The notes: generated by a model not told the origin, from the letters alone. 64,000 bases of DNA from Cellulomonas sp. SLBN-39 (GCF_006715865.1 NZ_VFOA01000001.1:1984001-2048000); one strand, 5' to 3'. Positions 44,022-52,958 are shown, numbered from the stretch's first letter. Translations and numbers: made by a program.

Positions 44022-44765
44022 ATGAGCACCGTCGCCCCGTCCCTCCCGCTGCCCGCGCGCGTGCCGTCCCCCGCCCGCCACGCGCTGCGCATGCCGCTGA
44101 CGCTCACGGTCACCCTGGGCGCCTGGTTCTGGGTCGTCGTGCTCGTCGGCGCCACGGTCGGCACGGTCGTCGCGGCCCGGGTCGCCGGCTCCGTCGACGT
44201 CGCCGTGATCGCGTTCGCCCGGCAGGGCGCCATCTGGTTCCCGTTCTCCCTGACGATCGCCCTCGTGGCGACCTACCTGCGGGTGCACGTCGCGGCCGGG
44301 ATGACCCGCCGCTCGTTCGTGCGCGCCACGCTGGTCGCCGCGCTCGTCGTCGGCACCGGCCACACCGTCGTGATGACCGTGCTCGTCCTGGCCGAACGGG
44401 CCCTGCACGGCGCCCTCGGCTGGGACGCGCGGATCACGGACACCCTGCTGCCCGGCCCGCACGCCACGGTCGGCGCGCTCCTCGCCGAGCTCGGCCCCGT
44501 CCTCGTGCTCGCCAACCTGTCCGGCCTGCTCGTCGGCATCGTCTACCTGCGCACCGGCGGCTGGTGGGGCACCCTCGCCCTGCCGCTGACCGTCGGCCCG
44601 CTGCTGCTCGCCCAGGCCCTCAACGGCACCGACGACGGCCTGCTCCGCGGGCTGCCCGAGGCGTCCGTGGCCCCCGCCCACGTGCTCGGCACGGCCCTCC
44701 TCGGCGCCGCCGTCGCGGCGGCGTACGCCGTGCTCGTCCGCGGCGCCACCGTCCGCACCACCTGA
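44022..44765 (+). CDS. ABC-type membrane protein B of the GntR module (paralogue of the preceding gene)
   Basis: A 247-aa membrane protein with six segments, paralogous to the preceding one: FARQGAIWFPFSLTIALVAT, RVHVAAGMTRRSFVRATLVA, VLANLSGLLVGIVYLRTGGW. ATG at 44022 has AGGAG seven bases upstream. Together with its twin it probably forms the channel powered by the ATPase. Some residues (R and T next to membrane segment 3, TRRSF) are constant in both and may be functionally important. Confidence 0.75.
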   Translation: MSTVAPSLPLPARVPSPARHALRMPLTLTVTLGAWFWVVVLVGATVGTVVAARVAGSVDVAVIAFARQGAIWFPFSLTIALVATYLRVHVAAGMTRRSFVRATLVAALVVGTGHTVVMTVLVLAERALHGALGWDARITDTLLPGPHATVGALLAELGPVLVLANLSGLLVGIVYLRTGGWWGTLALPLTVGPLLLAQALNGTDDGLLRGLPEASVAPAHVLGTALLGAAVAAAYAVLVRGATVRTT

Positions 44766-45012
44766 CCGCACGACCCGACAGCACGACCCGACAGCACGAC
44801 CCCGAGCGCGCCACCCCGACCGCACCACCCGTCGCACGGCCCTCCCCGCGCAGCACCGCCGCACAGCTGTAGCACCCGTCCCCACGGAGCCGCACCCCCG
44901 GCCCCGCAGCACCCCGCACCCGCGCGCACCCTGCCCCACGAGCCCCGCCCCACGAGCCCCGCCCCGCGCACGGTGCCCACCCGGGCCCCGCGCCCGTCCT
45001 GAAGGAGGACGC
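44766..45012. repeat. Low-complexity C-rich intergenic stretch with short direct repeats
   Basis: Contains ACGACCCGACAGC twice in a row (from about 44770) and CCCCACGAGCCCCGCC twice (about 44935-44970). No gene is supported. GAAGGAGGACGC just before 45013 is the Shine-Dalgarno for the next ATPase. Confidence 0.5.
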
Positions 45013-46041
45013 ATGAGCACCACCGACCCCGCCGGCCCCGTCGTCCGGGCCGAGCACCTGAGCAAGTCCTACGGCCGCACCCGCGCGGTGACCGACGTCA
45101 GCCTCACGGTCGGCCGCGGCGAGATCTACGGTGTCCTGGGCCGCAACGGTGCCGGCAAGACGACGACCGTCGAGATGATCGCCGGCCTGCGCACCCCCGA
45201 CGCCGGCACCGTCGAGGTGCTCGGCCTCGACCCGACGCGCGACGCCGCCGCCCTGCACGAGCGCGTCGGCCTCCAGCTCCAGGAGAGCGCGCTGCCCGAC
45301 CGCCTGCGCGTGCGCGAGGCGCTCGACCTGTACGCGTCGTTCTACGCCGACCCCGCCGACCCCGCGGACCTGCTCGACCTGCTCGGGCTGCGCACCAAGG
45401 CCGACGCCGCGTTCAAGGACCTGTCCGGCGGGCAGAAGCAGCGCCTGTCCGTCGCGCTCGCGCTCGTCGGGCGCCCCGAGCTGGCGATCCTCGACGAGCT
45501 CACCACGGGCCTGGACCCGCACGCCCGCCGCGAGACGTGGGCGGTCGTCGAGGCGATCCGCGACGCCGGCGTCACGATCATGCTGGTCACGCACCTCATG
45601 GAGGAGGCCGAGCGCCTCTGCGACCGGATCGCCCTCATCGCCGGCGGCCGCGTCGCCGCCGTCGGGACGCCCGCGCAGATCGTCGCGCTCGCCCACGGCG
45701 AGCAGGTCCTGCGCGCCCGCCCCGACGTGCCGCAGGCGGACGAGGTGCTGCTCGGCGCGCTCGCCGGCGTGCCCGACGTGACCGACGCCGCCGTCGCCGA
45801 CGGCGTGCTCACCGTCCGGGGCGGGGGAGCGCTCGTCCAGGACGTCCTCGTCGCCCTCGACCGGCGCGGCGTGCGCGTCGCCGACGTCCACCTGGAGCGC
45901 GCGTCGCTCGAGGACGCGTTCGTCACCCTCACCGCCACCGACGGCGCCCCGCCCGCGGGCGGCGCCGCCCCGGCCACGACCCGTGGCCGCCGCACCCCCG
46001 CCGTCGCAGGCGCCCGCCGCACGACCACCCCGGAGGCCTGA
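45013..46041 (+). CDS. ABC transporter ATP-binding protein (DrrA-like)
   Basis: A 342-aa ATPase with Walker A GRNGAGKTTTVEMI, signature LSGGQKQRLSVALALVG, Walker B LAILDELTTGLDPHA and switch IMLVTHLMEEAE. A C-terminal domain with VHLERASLEDAFVTLT matches DrrA-type exporters of antibiotics and lipids. ATG at 45013 has GAAGGAGG nine to ten bases upstream. Paired with the ABC-2 permease two bases downstream. Not necessarily part of the GntR operon, since about 250 bp of low-complexity sequence intervenes. Confidence 0.9.
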   Translation: MSTTDPAGPVVRAEHLSKSYGRTRAVTDVSLTVGRGEIYGVLGRNGAGKTTTVEMIAGLRTPDAGTVEVLGLDPTRDAAALHERVGLQLQESALPDRLRVREALDLYASFYADPADPADLLDLLGLRTKADAAFKDLSGGQKQRLSVALALVGRPELAILDELTTGLDPHARRETWAVVEAIRDAGVTIMLVTHLMEEAERLCDRIALIAGGRVAAVGTPAQIVALAHGEQVLRARPDVPQADEVLLGALAGVPDVTDAAVADGVLTVRGGGALVQDVLVALDRRGVRVADVHLERASLEDAFVTLTATDGAPPAGGAAPATTRGRRTPAVAGARRTTTPEA

Positions 46042-46042
46042 C

Positions 46043-46849
46043 ATGTCCACGCCCGCCACCGCCCTGCGCCCCGCCGGCCCCCGCACCGGCCGCGCCCGCC
46101 CGCTCGCCCGCATGGTCGCCGTCGAGGCCCGCCTGTTCGTGCGCGACCCGTCGGTGCTGTTCTTCGCGCTGGTGTTCCCCGCGCTCGTCCTCACGGTCCT
46201 CGGCCTGGTGATGCCCTGGGCGGACGAGCCGCTGCAGCCCGACGACCCGACGCTCTCGCAGTTCACGGCCATCGCCGGCTACACGCCGACGGTCCTGAGC
46301 CTGGCGGTCGCCACCGTCGCGCTGTCGACCTTCCCCTCCGTCGTCGCCACCTACCGGCAGCGGGGCGTGCTGCGCCGTCTGTCGACCACGCCCGTCGGGC
46401 CCGCGCGCCTGCTGGTGGCGCAGGTGCTGGTCAACCTGGTCGCACTGCTCGCGGCCGCGGCGCTCGCGGTGGTCAGCGGCCTGCTGGTGCTGGGCATCGC
46501 CCCGCCGCGGCAGCCGCTGCTGCTGGTGGGCGTGCTGGTCCTCGCGGTCTTCGCGGCGTTCGCGCTCGGCTCGCTCGTCGCCGCACGGGCCCCGACGGCG
46601 GCGGCCGCCAACGGCTGGGGCATGACGCTGTACTTCGTGTCGCTGTTCTTCGCCGGGGTGTGGCTGCCGCTGCCGATCATGCCGGACGTGGTGGCGCAGA
46701 TCGCGGTCCTCACGCCGCTGGGCGCGGCCACGCAGGCGATGACGGCGGCCTGGTTCGGCCTGCCGTTCCCCGGGCAGGAGGTGCTCGTCATGGCGGCCTG
46801 GGCGGTCGTGGGGCTGCCGCTGGCGGCGCGCCTGTTCCGCTGGACGTGA
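46043..46849 (+). CDS. ABC-2 type permease (DrrB-like)
   Basis: A 268-aa membrane protein with six membrane segments and the ABC-2 layout: RDPSVLFFALVFPALVLTVL, TYRQRGVLRRLSTTPVGP (the loop before segment 3), and GMTLYFVSLFFAGVWLPLPI near the end. The LRRLSTTPV loop is characteristic of DrrB-type exporters. It begins two bases after the ATPase stop. Followed by a strong terminator. Confidence 0.88.
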   Translation: MSTPATALRPAGPRTGRARPLARMVAVEARLFVRDPSVLFFALVFPALVLTVLGLVMPWADEPLQPDDPTLSQFTAIAGYTPTVLSLAVATVALSTFPSVVATYRQRGVLRRLSTTPVGPARLLVAQVLVNLVALLAAAALAVVSGLLVLGIAPPRQPLLLVGVLVLAVFAAFALGSLVAARAPTAAAANGWGMTLYFVSLFFAGVWLPLPIMPDVVAQIAVLTPLGAATQAMTAAWFGLPFPGQEVLVMAAWAVVGLPLAARLFRWT

Positions 46850-46882
46850 CGGCGGCCCCCGCGCGGGCCGCCTGACGCGCTC

Positions 46883-46920
46883 GCCCCACGCACCGGGAGG
46901 AGGGGCCCGGTGCGTGGGGC
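46883..46920 (+). terminator. Terminator after the DrrAB-like pair
   Basis: GCCCCACGCACCGGG (46883-46897) and CCCGGTGCGTGGGGC (46906-46920) form a perfect 15-bp stem with an 8-base loop. It also insulates the cellulase gene. Confidence 0.75.
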
Positions 46921-46931
46921 GCCGTCGCGCA

Positions 46932-46945
46932 TGGGCACGCTCCCA
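46932..46945. promoter_or_regulatory. CebR/CelR-like operator upstream of the GH48 gene
   Basis: TGGGCACGCTCCCA matches the known actinobacterial cellulase operator TGGGAGCGCTCCCA at 12 of 14 positions. It lies 200 bp before the start codon. A second LacI-family-like site, TTAAACGCTT, is at about 46960-46969. Repression lifted by cello-oligosaccharides is inferred. Confidence 0.55.
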
Positions 46946-47144
46946 CCAGTTGCGGCTCCTTAAACGCTTCGCCCCTGGACCACCTGTGCGCCCGCTGAGC
47001 ATCGTGGGCGCGTCCAGACGCACCGGCCCGCAGCGACGCGAGCCGGTGCGTCGAGCGTCCTGCACGACCGGCGACGAGGCCAGGTCCGCGGCTGCACCGA
47101 GGCAGCCGCGGCGCGTGGGGCCGCGCGCCAGAAAGGTACGGAAC

Positions 47145-49691
47145 ATGTCCTCATCGACCCGACGGCGCGCCGTCCGGGCGGCCTGGGCCGTCCTGACCGC
47201 CGCGTCGCTCGTGGGCGTCGCGGCCGCCTCGACCGCGACCGCCCTGGCGGGCCCCGCCACGACGACGGTGCAGTCGTCGCCGGTGCGCGCCGCCCTCGTC
47301 TCCGACGAGTACGCCCAGCGCTTCCTCGCGCAGTACGACAAGATCAAGGACCCCGACAACGGGTACTTCAGCCCGCAGGGCATCCCGTACCACTCCGTCG
47401 AGACCCTCATCGTCGAGGCTCCCGACCACGGGCACATGACCACGTCCGAGGCCTACTCGTACTGGATCTGGCTCGAGGCGCTCTACGGCCAGGTGACCGG
47501 CGACTGGGCGCCGATCAACGAGGCCTGGGCGACCATGGAGGAGTACATGATCCCCCAGCAGGCGGACCAGCCCACGAACTCCTTCTACAACGCGTCCAAG
47601 CCGGCGACGTACGCGCCCGAGTTCAACCACCCGAGCAGCTACCCGTCGCAGCTCAACACGGGCGTCACCGTCGGCCAGGACCCCATCGCCGGCGAGCTCG
47701 CGGCCACGTACGGCAACCGGGACATCTACCAGATGCACTGGCTCGCCGACGTCGACAACGTCTACGGCTACGGCAACGCCCCCGGGCCCGGCTGCCAGCT
47801 CGGCCCGTCGCACGACGGCGTCTCGCTGATCAACACCTTCCAGCGCGGGGCGCAGGAGTCCGTCTGGGAGACCGTCCCGCAGCCCACCTGCGACGACTTC
47901 ACGTTCGGCGGGCGCAACGGCTACCTCGACCTGTTCACGGGTGACGCGTCGTACGCCAAGCAGTGGAAGTACACGTCCGCGTCCGACGCGGACGCGCGTG
48001 CCGTCGAGGCCGTCTACTGGGCCAACCAGTGGGCGACCGCGCAGGGCAAGCAGGCGCAGGTGGCGTCGATCGTCGAGAAGGCCGCCAAGATGGGCGACTA
48101 CCTGCGGTACACGCTCTTCGACAAGTACTTCAAGCAGATCGGCTGCACGTCGCCGTCGTGCCCCGCGGGCAGCGGCAGGAGCAGCGCGCACTACCTGCTG
48201 TCCTGGTACATGGCGTGGGGCGGCGCGACCGACACCAACGCCGGCTGGGCGTGGCGCATCGGCTCCTCGCACGCGCACTTCGGCTACCAGAACCCCCTCG
48301 CGGCCTGGGCGCTGTCGACCGACCCGGCCCTGACGCCGGACTCGCCGACGGCCAAGTCCGACTGGGCGGCGTCCAAGACGCGTCAGCTCGAGTTCTACCG
48401 GTGGCTGCAGTCCGCCGACGGCCCGATCGCCGGTGGCGCGACCAACAGCTGGGACGGCGCGTACGCCACGCCGCCCGCCGGGACGCCGACGTTCTACGGC
48501 ATGGGCTACACCGAGGCGCCCGTCTACCACGACCCGCCGTCGAACCAGTGGTTCGGCATGCAGGCGTGGGGCGTCCAGCGCGTCGCCGAGCTGTACTACG
48601 CGTCGGGCGACCCGCAGGCCAAGGCGATCCTCGACAAGTGGGTCCCGTGGGTCGTCGACCACATCTCCACCGACGGTGCGAGCTGGAAGGTGCCGAGCGA
48701 GCTGACCTGGAGCGGCAAGCCCGACACCTGGAACGCCGCCAACCCGGGCGCCAACGCGAACCTGCGTGTCACCGTCAAGAGCTACGGCCAGGACGTCGGC
48801 GTGGCGGGCGACGTGTCCCGCGCGCTGCTGTTCTACGCGGCCCGCTCGGGCGACACGGAGTCCCGTGACGCCGCCAAGGGCCTGCTCGACGCCATCTGGG
48901 CCCACAACCAGGACCCCCTGGGCGTCAGCGCCGTCGAGACGCGCGGGGACTACCTCCGCTTCGACGACACGTACACCGCCGGCGGCAACGGCATCTACAT
49001 CCCGTCGACCTGGCGGGGCACCATGCCCAACGGTGACGTGATCCAGCCGGGCGTCTCGTTCCTCGACATCCGCTCGTTCTACGAGGACGACCCGCAGTGG
49101 TCCAAGGTCGAGACCGCCCTGGCCACCGGGGTCGCGCCGCAGTTCAGCTACCACCGCTTCTGGTCGCAGACCGCGATCGCCGCGGCGCTGGCGGACTACT
49201 CGCGGCTCTTCGAGAACGGCGGCCCGACGCCCACCCCGACGCCGACGCCGACGGTCACCCCGACGCCCACGCCGACGCCGACCGTGACGCCGACGCCGAC
49301 CCCGACGCCGACGGTCACCCCGACGCCGACGCCCTCCGTGACGCCCACGCCCACCCCGACGCCGACCCCCGGCGCGGCGTGCCGCGTGACGTACACGGCG
49401 AGCAGCTGGAACACGGGCTTCACCGGCTCGATCCGCCTGACCAACACGGGCACGTCCGCGCTGAACGGCTGGTCGCTGCGCTTCACCTTCCCGGGCAGCC
49501 AGCAGGTGACCCAGGGCTGGAGCGCGCAGTGGTCGCAGTCCGGCGCGACCGTGACCGCGACGAACGCCGCGTGGAACGGCACGCTCGCCCCGGGGGCGAC
49601 CGTCGACATCGGGTTCAACGGCTCCCACCCGGGCCAGAACCCGGCGCCCACGGCGTTCACCGTCAACGGCTCGACCTGCACGGTCGGGTGA
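47145..49691 (+). CDS. GH48 reducing-end cellobiohydrolase with Pro-Thr linker and C-terminal CBM2
   Basis: An 848-aa secreted enzyme. A signal peptide ends near residue 35 (STATALAG). The GH48 domain (about 50-690) carries IVEAPDHGHMTTSEAYSY at 89-106, with the Glu of TTSEA (102) as the likely acid, and GWAWRIGSSHAHFGYQNPLA further on. Residues 694-742 are a Pro-Thr linker. Residues 743-848 are a CBM2 (CRVTYTASSWNTGFTGSI, with the Cys pair 746 and near the C-terminus). Related to Cellulomonas CbhB. It releases cellobiose from cellulose ends. ATG at 47145 has GAAAGG upstream. A longer in-frame start at 46914 would destroy the signal peptide. Confidence 0.95.
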   Translation: MSSSTRRRAVRAAWAVLTAASLVGVAAASTATALAGPATTTVQSSPVRAALVSDEYAQRFLAQYDKIKDPDNGYFSPQGIPYHSVETLIVEAPDHGHMTTSEAYSYWIWLEALYGQVTGDWAPINEAWATMEEYMIPQQADQPTNSFYNASKPATYAPEFNHPSSYPSQLNTGVTVGQDPIAGELAATYGNRDIYQMHWLADVDNVYGYGNAPGPGCQLGPSHDGVSLINTFQRGAQESVWETVPQPTCDDFTFGGRNGYLDLFTGDASYAKQWKYTSASDADARAVEAVYWANQWATAQGKQAQVASIVEKAAKMGDYLRYTLFDKYFKQIGCTSPSCPAGSGRSSAHYLLSWYMAWGGATDTNAGWAWRIGSSHAHFGYQNPLAAWALSTDPALTPDSPTAKSDWAASKTRQLEFYRWLQSADGPIAGGATNSWDGAYATPPAGTPTFYGMGYTEAPVYHDPPSNQWFGMQAWGVQRVAELYYASGDPQAKAILDKWVPWVVDHISTDGASWKVPSELTWSGKPDTWNAANPGANANLRVTVKSYGQDVGVAGDVSRALLFYAARSGDTESRDAAKGLLDAIWAHNQDPLGVSAVETRGDYLRFDDTYTAGGNGIYIPSTWRGTMPNGDVIQPGVSFLDIRSFYEDDPQWSKVETALATGVAPQFSYHRFWSQTAIAAALADYSRLFENGGPTPTPTPTPTVTPTPTPTPTVTPTPTPTPTVTPTPTPSVTPTPTPTPTPGAACRVTYTASSWNTGFTGSIRLTNTGTSALNGWSLRFTFPGSQQVTQGWSAQWSQSGATVTATNAAWNGTLAPGATVDIGFNGSHPGQNPAPTAFTVNGSTCTVG
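49224..49370 (+). repeat. Pro-Thr linker repeat
   Basis: CCGACGCC/CCCACC codons alternate Pro and Thr, with Val-Thr-Pro interruptions, joining the GH48 and CBM2 domains. It is a coding repeat and not an array of another kind. Confidence 0.9.
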
Positions 49692-49759
49692 CCCGGACGG
49701 CCCGGGAGGCACGACCCGGGCCGACGACCCCCGGCACGACCCCATGACGTGACGGGAGC

Positions 49760-49792
49760 AGGGGCCGGTCCCTCGACGAGGGACCGGCCCCT
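49760..49792 (+). terminator. Terminator after the cellulase gene
   Basis: AGGGGCCGGTCCCTCG (49760-49775) and CGAGGGACCGGCCCCT (49777-49792) form a long stem; the middle bases form the loop. Confidence 0.75.
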
Positions 49793-49803
49793 CGCACGTC
49801 CGG

Positions 49804-49821
49804 GGGGGTAGCCCTACCCCC
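49804..49821. promoter_or_regulatory. 18-bp palindrome before the second two-component operon
   Basis: GGGGGTAG, CC, CTACCCCC is a perfect inverted repeat. It lies about 60 bp before the kinase start, upstream of the -10 box TACGTT (49865-49870), so it may be the response regulator's own binding site. Confidence 0.5.
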
Positions 49822-49876
49822 GGCCCGTGGGGGTGCGCGGTGTTCCGGGTGCTGTCGCGGCACCTACGTTCGGGGT

Positions 49877-51316
49877 ATGGCGACGACGACCACGCACGCA
49901 CCGGGTGCCGCACCCGCGACCGGCTCCGACGACCCGCCGTCCGCACCGACGGTCCTGCGTGCGGACGCCGCGGTGGTGGCCCCGGCGCTCGTCTCGGCGC
50001 GGCACCTGCGGCGCGCACCCGTCGACCCGGCCTCGGGCCGTGCGCTGGCCCAGGTCGTCCTCGGCTGGATGTGGCTGCTGGCCGGAGGGCTGGTCGCGCT
50101 CTGCTGGACGGTGACCGCCGCGGGCCTCGTCGTCGTGGGCGTCGGCATCCCGATGCTCGTCGTCGGTCTCGTCGTCGGCAGCTGGTGCGCGTCCGCCGAG
50201 CGGGCCCGGCTCGCCGCCCAGACCGGTGCCGTCGTCGACGCGCCCGCGTACCGGCGCGCACCGCGGCGCGGCTGGTGGCGGTGGTCGACCTGGTGGTCGG
50301 TGCTGGCCGACGGGCGCCGCTGGGCGCACCAGGCCTACGCGCTGCTCGCGACGGTCGTCTCGACGGCCGGGTTCGTGGTCGTCGTGGCCGTGGGCGGTGC
50401 GGGCCTCGCCGCCGTCGCCTTCCCCGTCTACGGCGCCCGCTCGTCGCTCGCGGGCCTCGGCGGCGTGGGCGCACCCGTGCTCGCGGGCGCCGCGGTCGTG
50501 GCCGGCATCCTGCTGGTGTGGTGCGCCGCGCTCGCCGCGCAGGGCACGTCGCTGCTGCTCGTCGTCCTGGCCCGTGCGCTGCTCGGCCCGGGGCCCCGCG
50601 ACGAGCTGCGCCGGGCCCGCGCCGCGACCCACGCGGCGCAGGACGAGGCCGTGCACGCCCGGGCGCGTGCCGACGAGCTGCAGGCCACCCGGTCCGCGGC
50701 CGTCGCGGCCGCCGACGCCGAGCGCCGCCGCATCGAGCGTGACCTGCACGACGGCGCGCAGCAGCGGCTCGTCGCGCTGGGCGTCGAGCTCGGGGCGGCC
50801 CGACGTCGCGCGTCCCGCGACCCCGACGCCGCGGCCGGTGCGCTCGAGCACGCGCACGCGGAGGTCAAGGAGACCCTCGCCGAGCTGCGCGACCTCGTCC
50901 GCGGCATCCACCCCGCCGTCCTCACCGACCGCGGGCTCGACGCGGCGCTGTCCGCCCTGGCGGCGCGCTCGCCCGTGCCCGTGAGGGTCGTCGTGCCGGA
51001 CCCGGGTGCACTGGCGCGGGCGACGCCCGCCGCGCAGGCCGCCGCCTACTTCGTCGTCGCCGAGGCGCTGACGAACGTGGCCAAGCACGCCGCCGCCGAC
51101 CGCGTGGTCGTCGAGGCGGGGCTCGTCGAGCACGACGGCCCCTGCCGGCTGCGGGTGGCCGTGGCCGACGACGGCACCGGCGGCGCCGACGCCGCACCCG
51201 GGGGCGGCCTCGACGGTCTGCGCTCCCGCGTCGCCGCCCTCGACGGCACGTTCGACCTCGACAGCCCCGCCGGCCGCGGGACCCGGCTCACCGTGGAGGT
51301 GCCGTGCGCATCGTGA
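49877..51316 (+). CDS. Sensor histidine kinase with DesK-like core and putative sensor domain
   Basis: A 479-aa kinase. About residues 55-240 form a sensor region with four membrane segments (LAQVVLGWMWLLAGGLVALC, ALLATVVSTAGFVVVVAVGG, and others), like the putative-sensor type in actinobacterial kinases. Residues about 275-310 hold the phosphoacceptor helix, RRRIERDLHDGAQQRLVALG. The HATPase has YFVVAEALTNVAKHAAAD and GGGLDGLRSRVAALDG. ATG at 49877 follows the -10 TACGTT by six bases with no Shine-Dalgarno. Overlaps the regulator gene by 13 bases. Confidence 0.9.
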   Translation: MATTTTHAPGAAPATGSDDPPSAPTVLRADAAVVAPALVSARHLRRAPVDPASGRALAQVVLGWMWLLAGGLVALCWTVTAAGLVVVGVGIPMLVVGLVVGSWCASAERARLAAQTGAVVDAPAYRRAPRRGWWRWSTWWSVLADGRRWAHQAYALLATVVSTAGFVVVVAVGGAGLAAVAFPVYGARSSLAGLGGVGAPVLAGAAVVAGILLVWCAALAAQGTSLLLVVLARALLGPGPRDELRRARAATHAAQDEAVHARARADELQATRSAAVAAADAERRRIERDLHDGAQQRLVALGVELGAARRRASRDPDAAAGALEHAHAEVKETLAELRDLVRGIHPAVLTDRGLDAALSALAARSPVPVRVVVPDPGALARATPAAQAAAYFVVAEALTNVAKHAAADRVVVEAGLVEHDGPCRLRVAVADDGTGGADAAPGGGLDGLRSRVAALDGTFDLDSPAGRGTRLTVEVPCAS

Positions 51317-51987
51317 TCGCCGAGGACTCCGTCCTCCTGCGCGAAGGCCTGACCCGCCTGCTCGTCGACGAGGGCCACGAGGTGCAGGGCGTGCCCACGG
51401 CCGACGCCCTCGTGGCCGCGCTCGACCAGCCTGCCACGCCCCTGCCCGACCTGGTCGTCACCGACGTGCGGATGCCGCCGACGCACACCGACGAGGGGCT
51501 GCGCGCCGCCGTGCACCTGCGCAGCGTGCACCCCCGGCTCCCGGTGCTCGTGCTGTCGCAGTACGTCGAGCAGCGGTACGCCGCCGAGCTGTTCGCCGGT
51601 GACGTCCGCGGCCTGGGGTACCTGCTCAAGGACCGGGTCGCCGACGTCGACGAGCTGCTCGGGGCGCTGGCCCGCATCGCGTCCGGCGGCACCGTCATCG
51701 ACCCCGAGGTGGTGGCCCAGATCCTCGCCCGGACCCGCAGCACCGGCCTGGAGCACCTCACGCCCCGCGAGCGCGAGGTCCTCGCGCTCATGGCGGAGGG
51801 CCGCTCCAACGCGGCCGTCGCCGAGCGGCTCGTCGTGGGCCTGCCCGCCGTCGAGAAGCACGTCACGTCCATCCTCGCCAAGCTCGGCCTGCCGCCCGAC
51901 GCCGACGACCACCGCCGCGTGCTCGCCGTGCTGCGCTGGCTCGAGCACGGCACCACGCAGGTCCCGCCGAACGGAGCACCCCGATGA
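51304..51987 (+). CDS. LuxR-type response regulator
   Basis: A 227-aa regulator. Receiver: VIAEDSVLLREGLTRLL, Asp in VVTDVRMPPTHTDEG, Lys in LGYLLKDRVADVDE. DNA-binding domain: LTPREREVLALMAEGRSNAA and VEKHVTSILAKLGLPPD. The receiver has an insert of a few residues (PPTHTDEG) as in the DUF4097-associated systems. GTG at 51304; the stop overlaps the next gene (ATGA). It probably controls this operon through the 18-bp palindrome. Confidence 0.9.
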   Translation: MRIVIAEDSVLLREGLTRLLVDEGHEVQGVPTADALVAALDQPATPLPDLVVTDVRMPPTHTDEGLRAAVHLRSVHPRLPVLVLSQYVEQRYAAELFAGDVRGLGYLLKDRVADVDELLGALARIASGGTVIDPEVVAQILARTRSTGLEHLTPREREVLALMAEGRSNAAVAERLVVGLPAVEKHVTSILAKLGLPPDADDHRRVLAVLRWLEHGTTQVPPNGAPR

Positions 51988-52910
51988 GCACGCCCACCAC
52001 CGACGCGACGCCCGCCCTCGTCGACGGCCCGCCTGCCGCCCCGACCCGGTCGCCGCTGGCGCGGGCCCTGACCGTCACCGGCGCCGGGCTGGGCCTGCTC
52101 GTCGTGGGGCTCGGCGGCGTGCAGCTCGCGGACCACCTCACCGCCACGACGACGAGCGCCACGGCCTCGTACGGCGCCGCCCCGGTCGTCGAGCTCGTCG
52201 CGGACGGCGACGTCGACGTGGTCGGCGGCGCCCCGGGGGCGCGCGTGGACGTCGCGCGCACCGCGCGGGCCGGGTTCACCGGACCGTCGTACACGGTGCA
52301 GGAGGGCGCCGACCGGCTCGTCGTCGAGCACCGCTGCACCCCGGGGTTCTTCGGCGGCACGTGCAGCGGGTCGCTGGCCGTGCAGGTGCCCGACGGCACG
52401 CAGGTCGTGCTCCGGACGTCCGACGGCGAGGTCCGGGTCGCGGGCGTGGTCGGTGACGTCGAGGCCCGCACCGGGGACGGCGGCGTCGACATCTCCGACG
52501 TGGACGGTGCCGTGCGGCTGGACACGGGTGACGGGGACGTCACGGTCGCCGAGGTCACCGGTGCGGTCGTCGCGCGCTCGGGCGACGGCGTGCTGCGCGT
52601 GCTGGGCGCCGGTGGTGACGTGGAGGCCCGCACCGGCGACGGGGACGTCCTGCTCGACGGTGCGCGCGGCGACGTCGTGCTGCGCACCGGCGACGGCACG
52701 GTGGACGTCCGAGCCGTCACCGGCGACGTCGAGGCGACCTCTGGCGACGGCGACGTGACGGTGCACGGCACCGGCGAGCCCGTCGCGCTGACCACCGTCA
52801 CGGGCGACGGCCGCGTCGTCGTCGACGCCCCCACGGACCCGACGGCTTCCCGCACGGTCACGATCCGCACGGGCGACGGAGACATCACCTACCGCAACCC
52901 AGCCCCCTGA
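51984..52910 (+). CDS. DUF4097-type beta-helical envelope protein with TGDGDV repeats
   Basis: A 308-aa protein. One membrane segment near residues 28-52 (LTVTGAGLGLLVVGLGGVQL) anchors an external part. From about residue 150 on, a series of about eight repeats of the type ARTGDGDVxVxxVxG forms a right-handed beta-helix, typical of DUF4097 domains. A Cys pair (RCTPGFFGGTC) may form a disulfide. Co-transcribed with the sensor kinase and regulator, so it may be a signal partner or target. The binding partner is not known. Confidence 0.8.
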   Translation: MSTPTTDATPALVDGPPAAPTRSPLARALTVTGAGLGLLVVGLGGVQLADHLTATTTSATASYGAAPVVELVADGDVDVVGGAPGARVDVARTARAGFTGPSYTVQEGADRLVVEHRCTPGFFGGTCSGSLAVQVPDGTQVVLRTSDGEVRVAGVVGDVEARTGDGGVDISDVDGAVRLDTGDGDVTVAEVTGAVVARSGDGVLRVLGAGGDVEARTGDGDVLLDGARGDVVLRTGDGTVDVRAVTGDVEATSGDGDVTVHGTGEPVALTTVTGDGRVVVDAPTDPTASRTVTIRTGDGDITYRNPAP

Positions 52911-52958
52911 CCCACCCGCCCCAGCCCCACCCACCCCCGGTGGGTCCCACCACCAGGT

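Noticed and set aside
49224..49370. Periodic repeats in the cellulase gene that could suggest a CRISPR-like array
   Set aside because: The repeats are in frame and encode the Pro-Thr linker between GH48 and CBM2. No CRISPR array or cas gene was seen anywhere in the window.
47145..49691. Frames on the other strand of the cellulase gene (long minus-strand frame 47151-50474)
   Set aside because: Antisense shadow in a GC-rich gene; the plus-strand product has signal peptide, GH48 and CBM2 domains.
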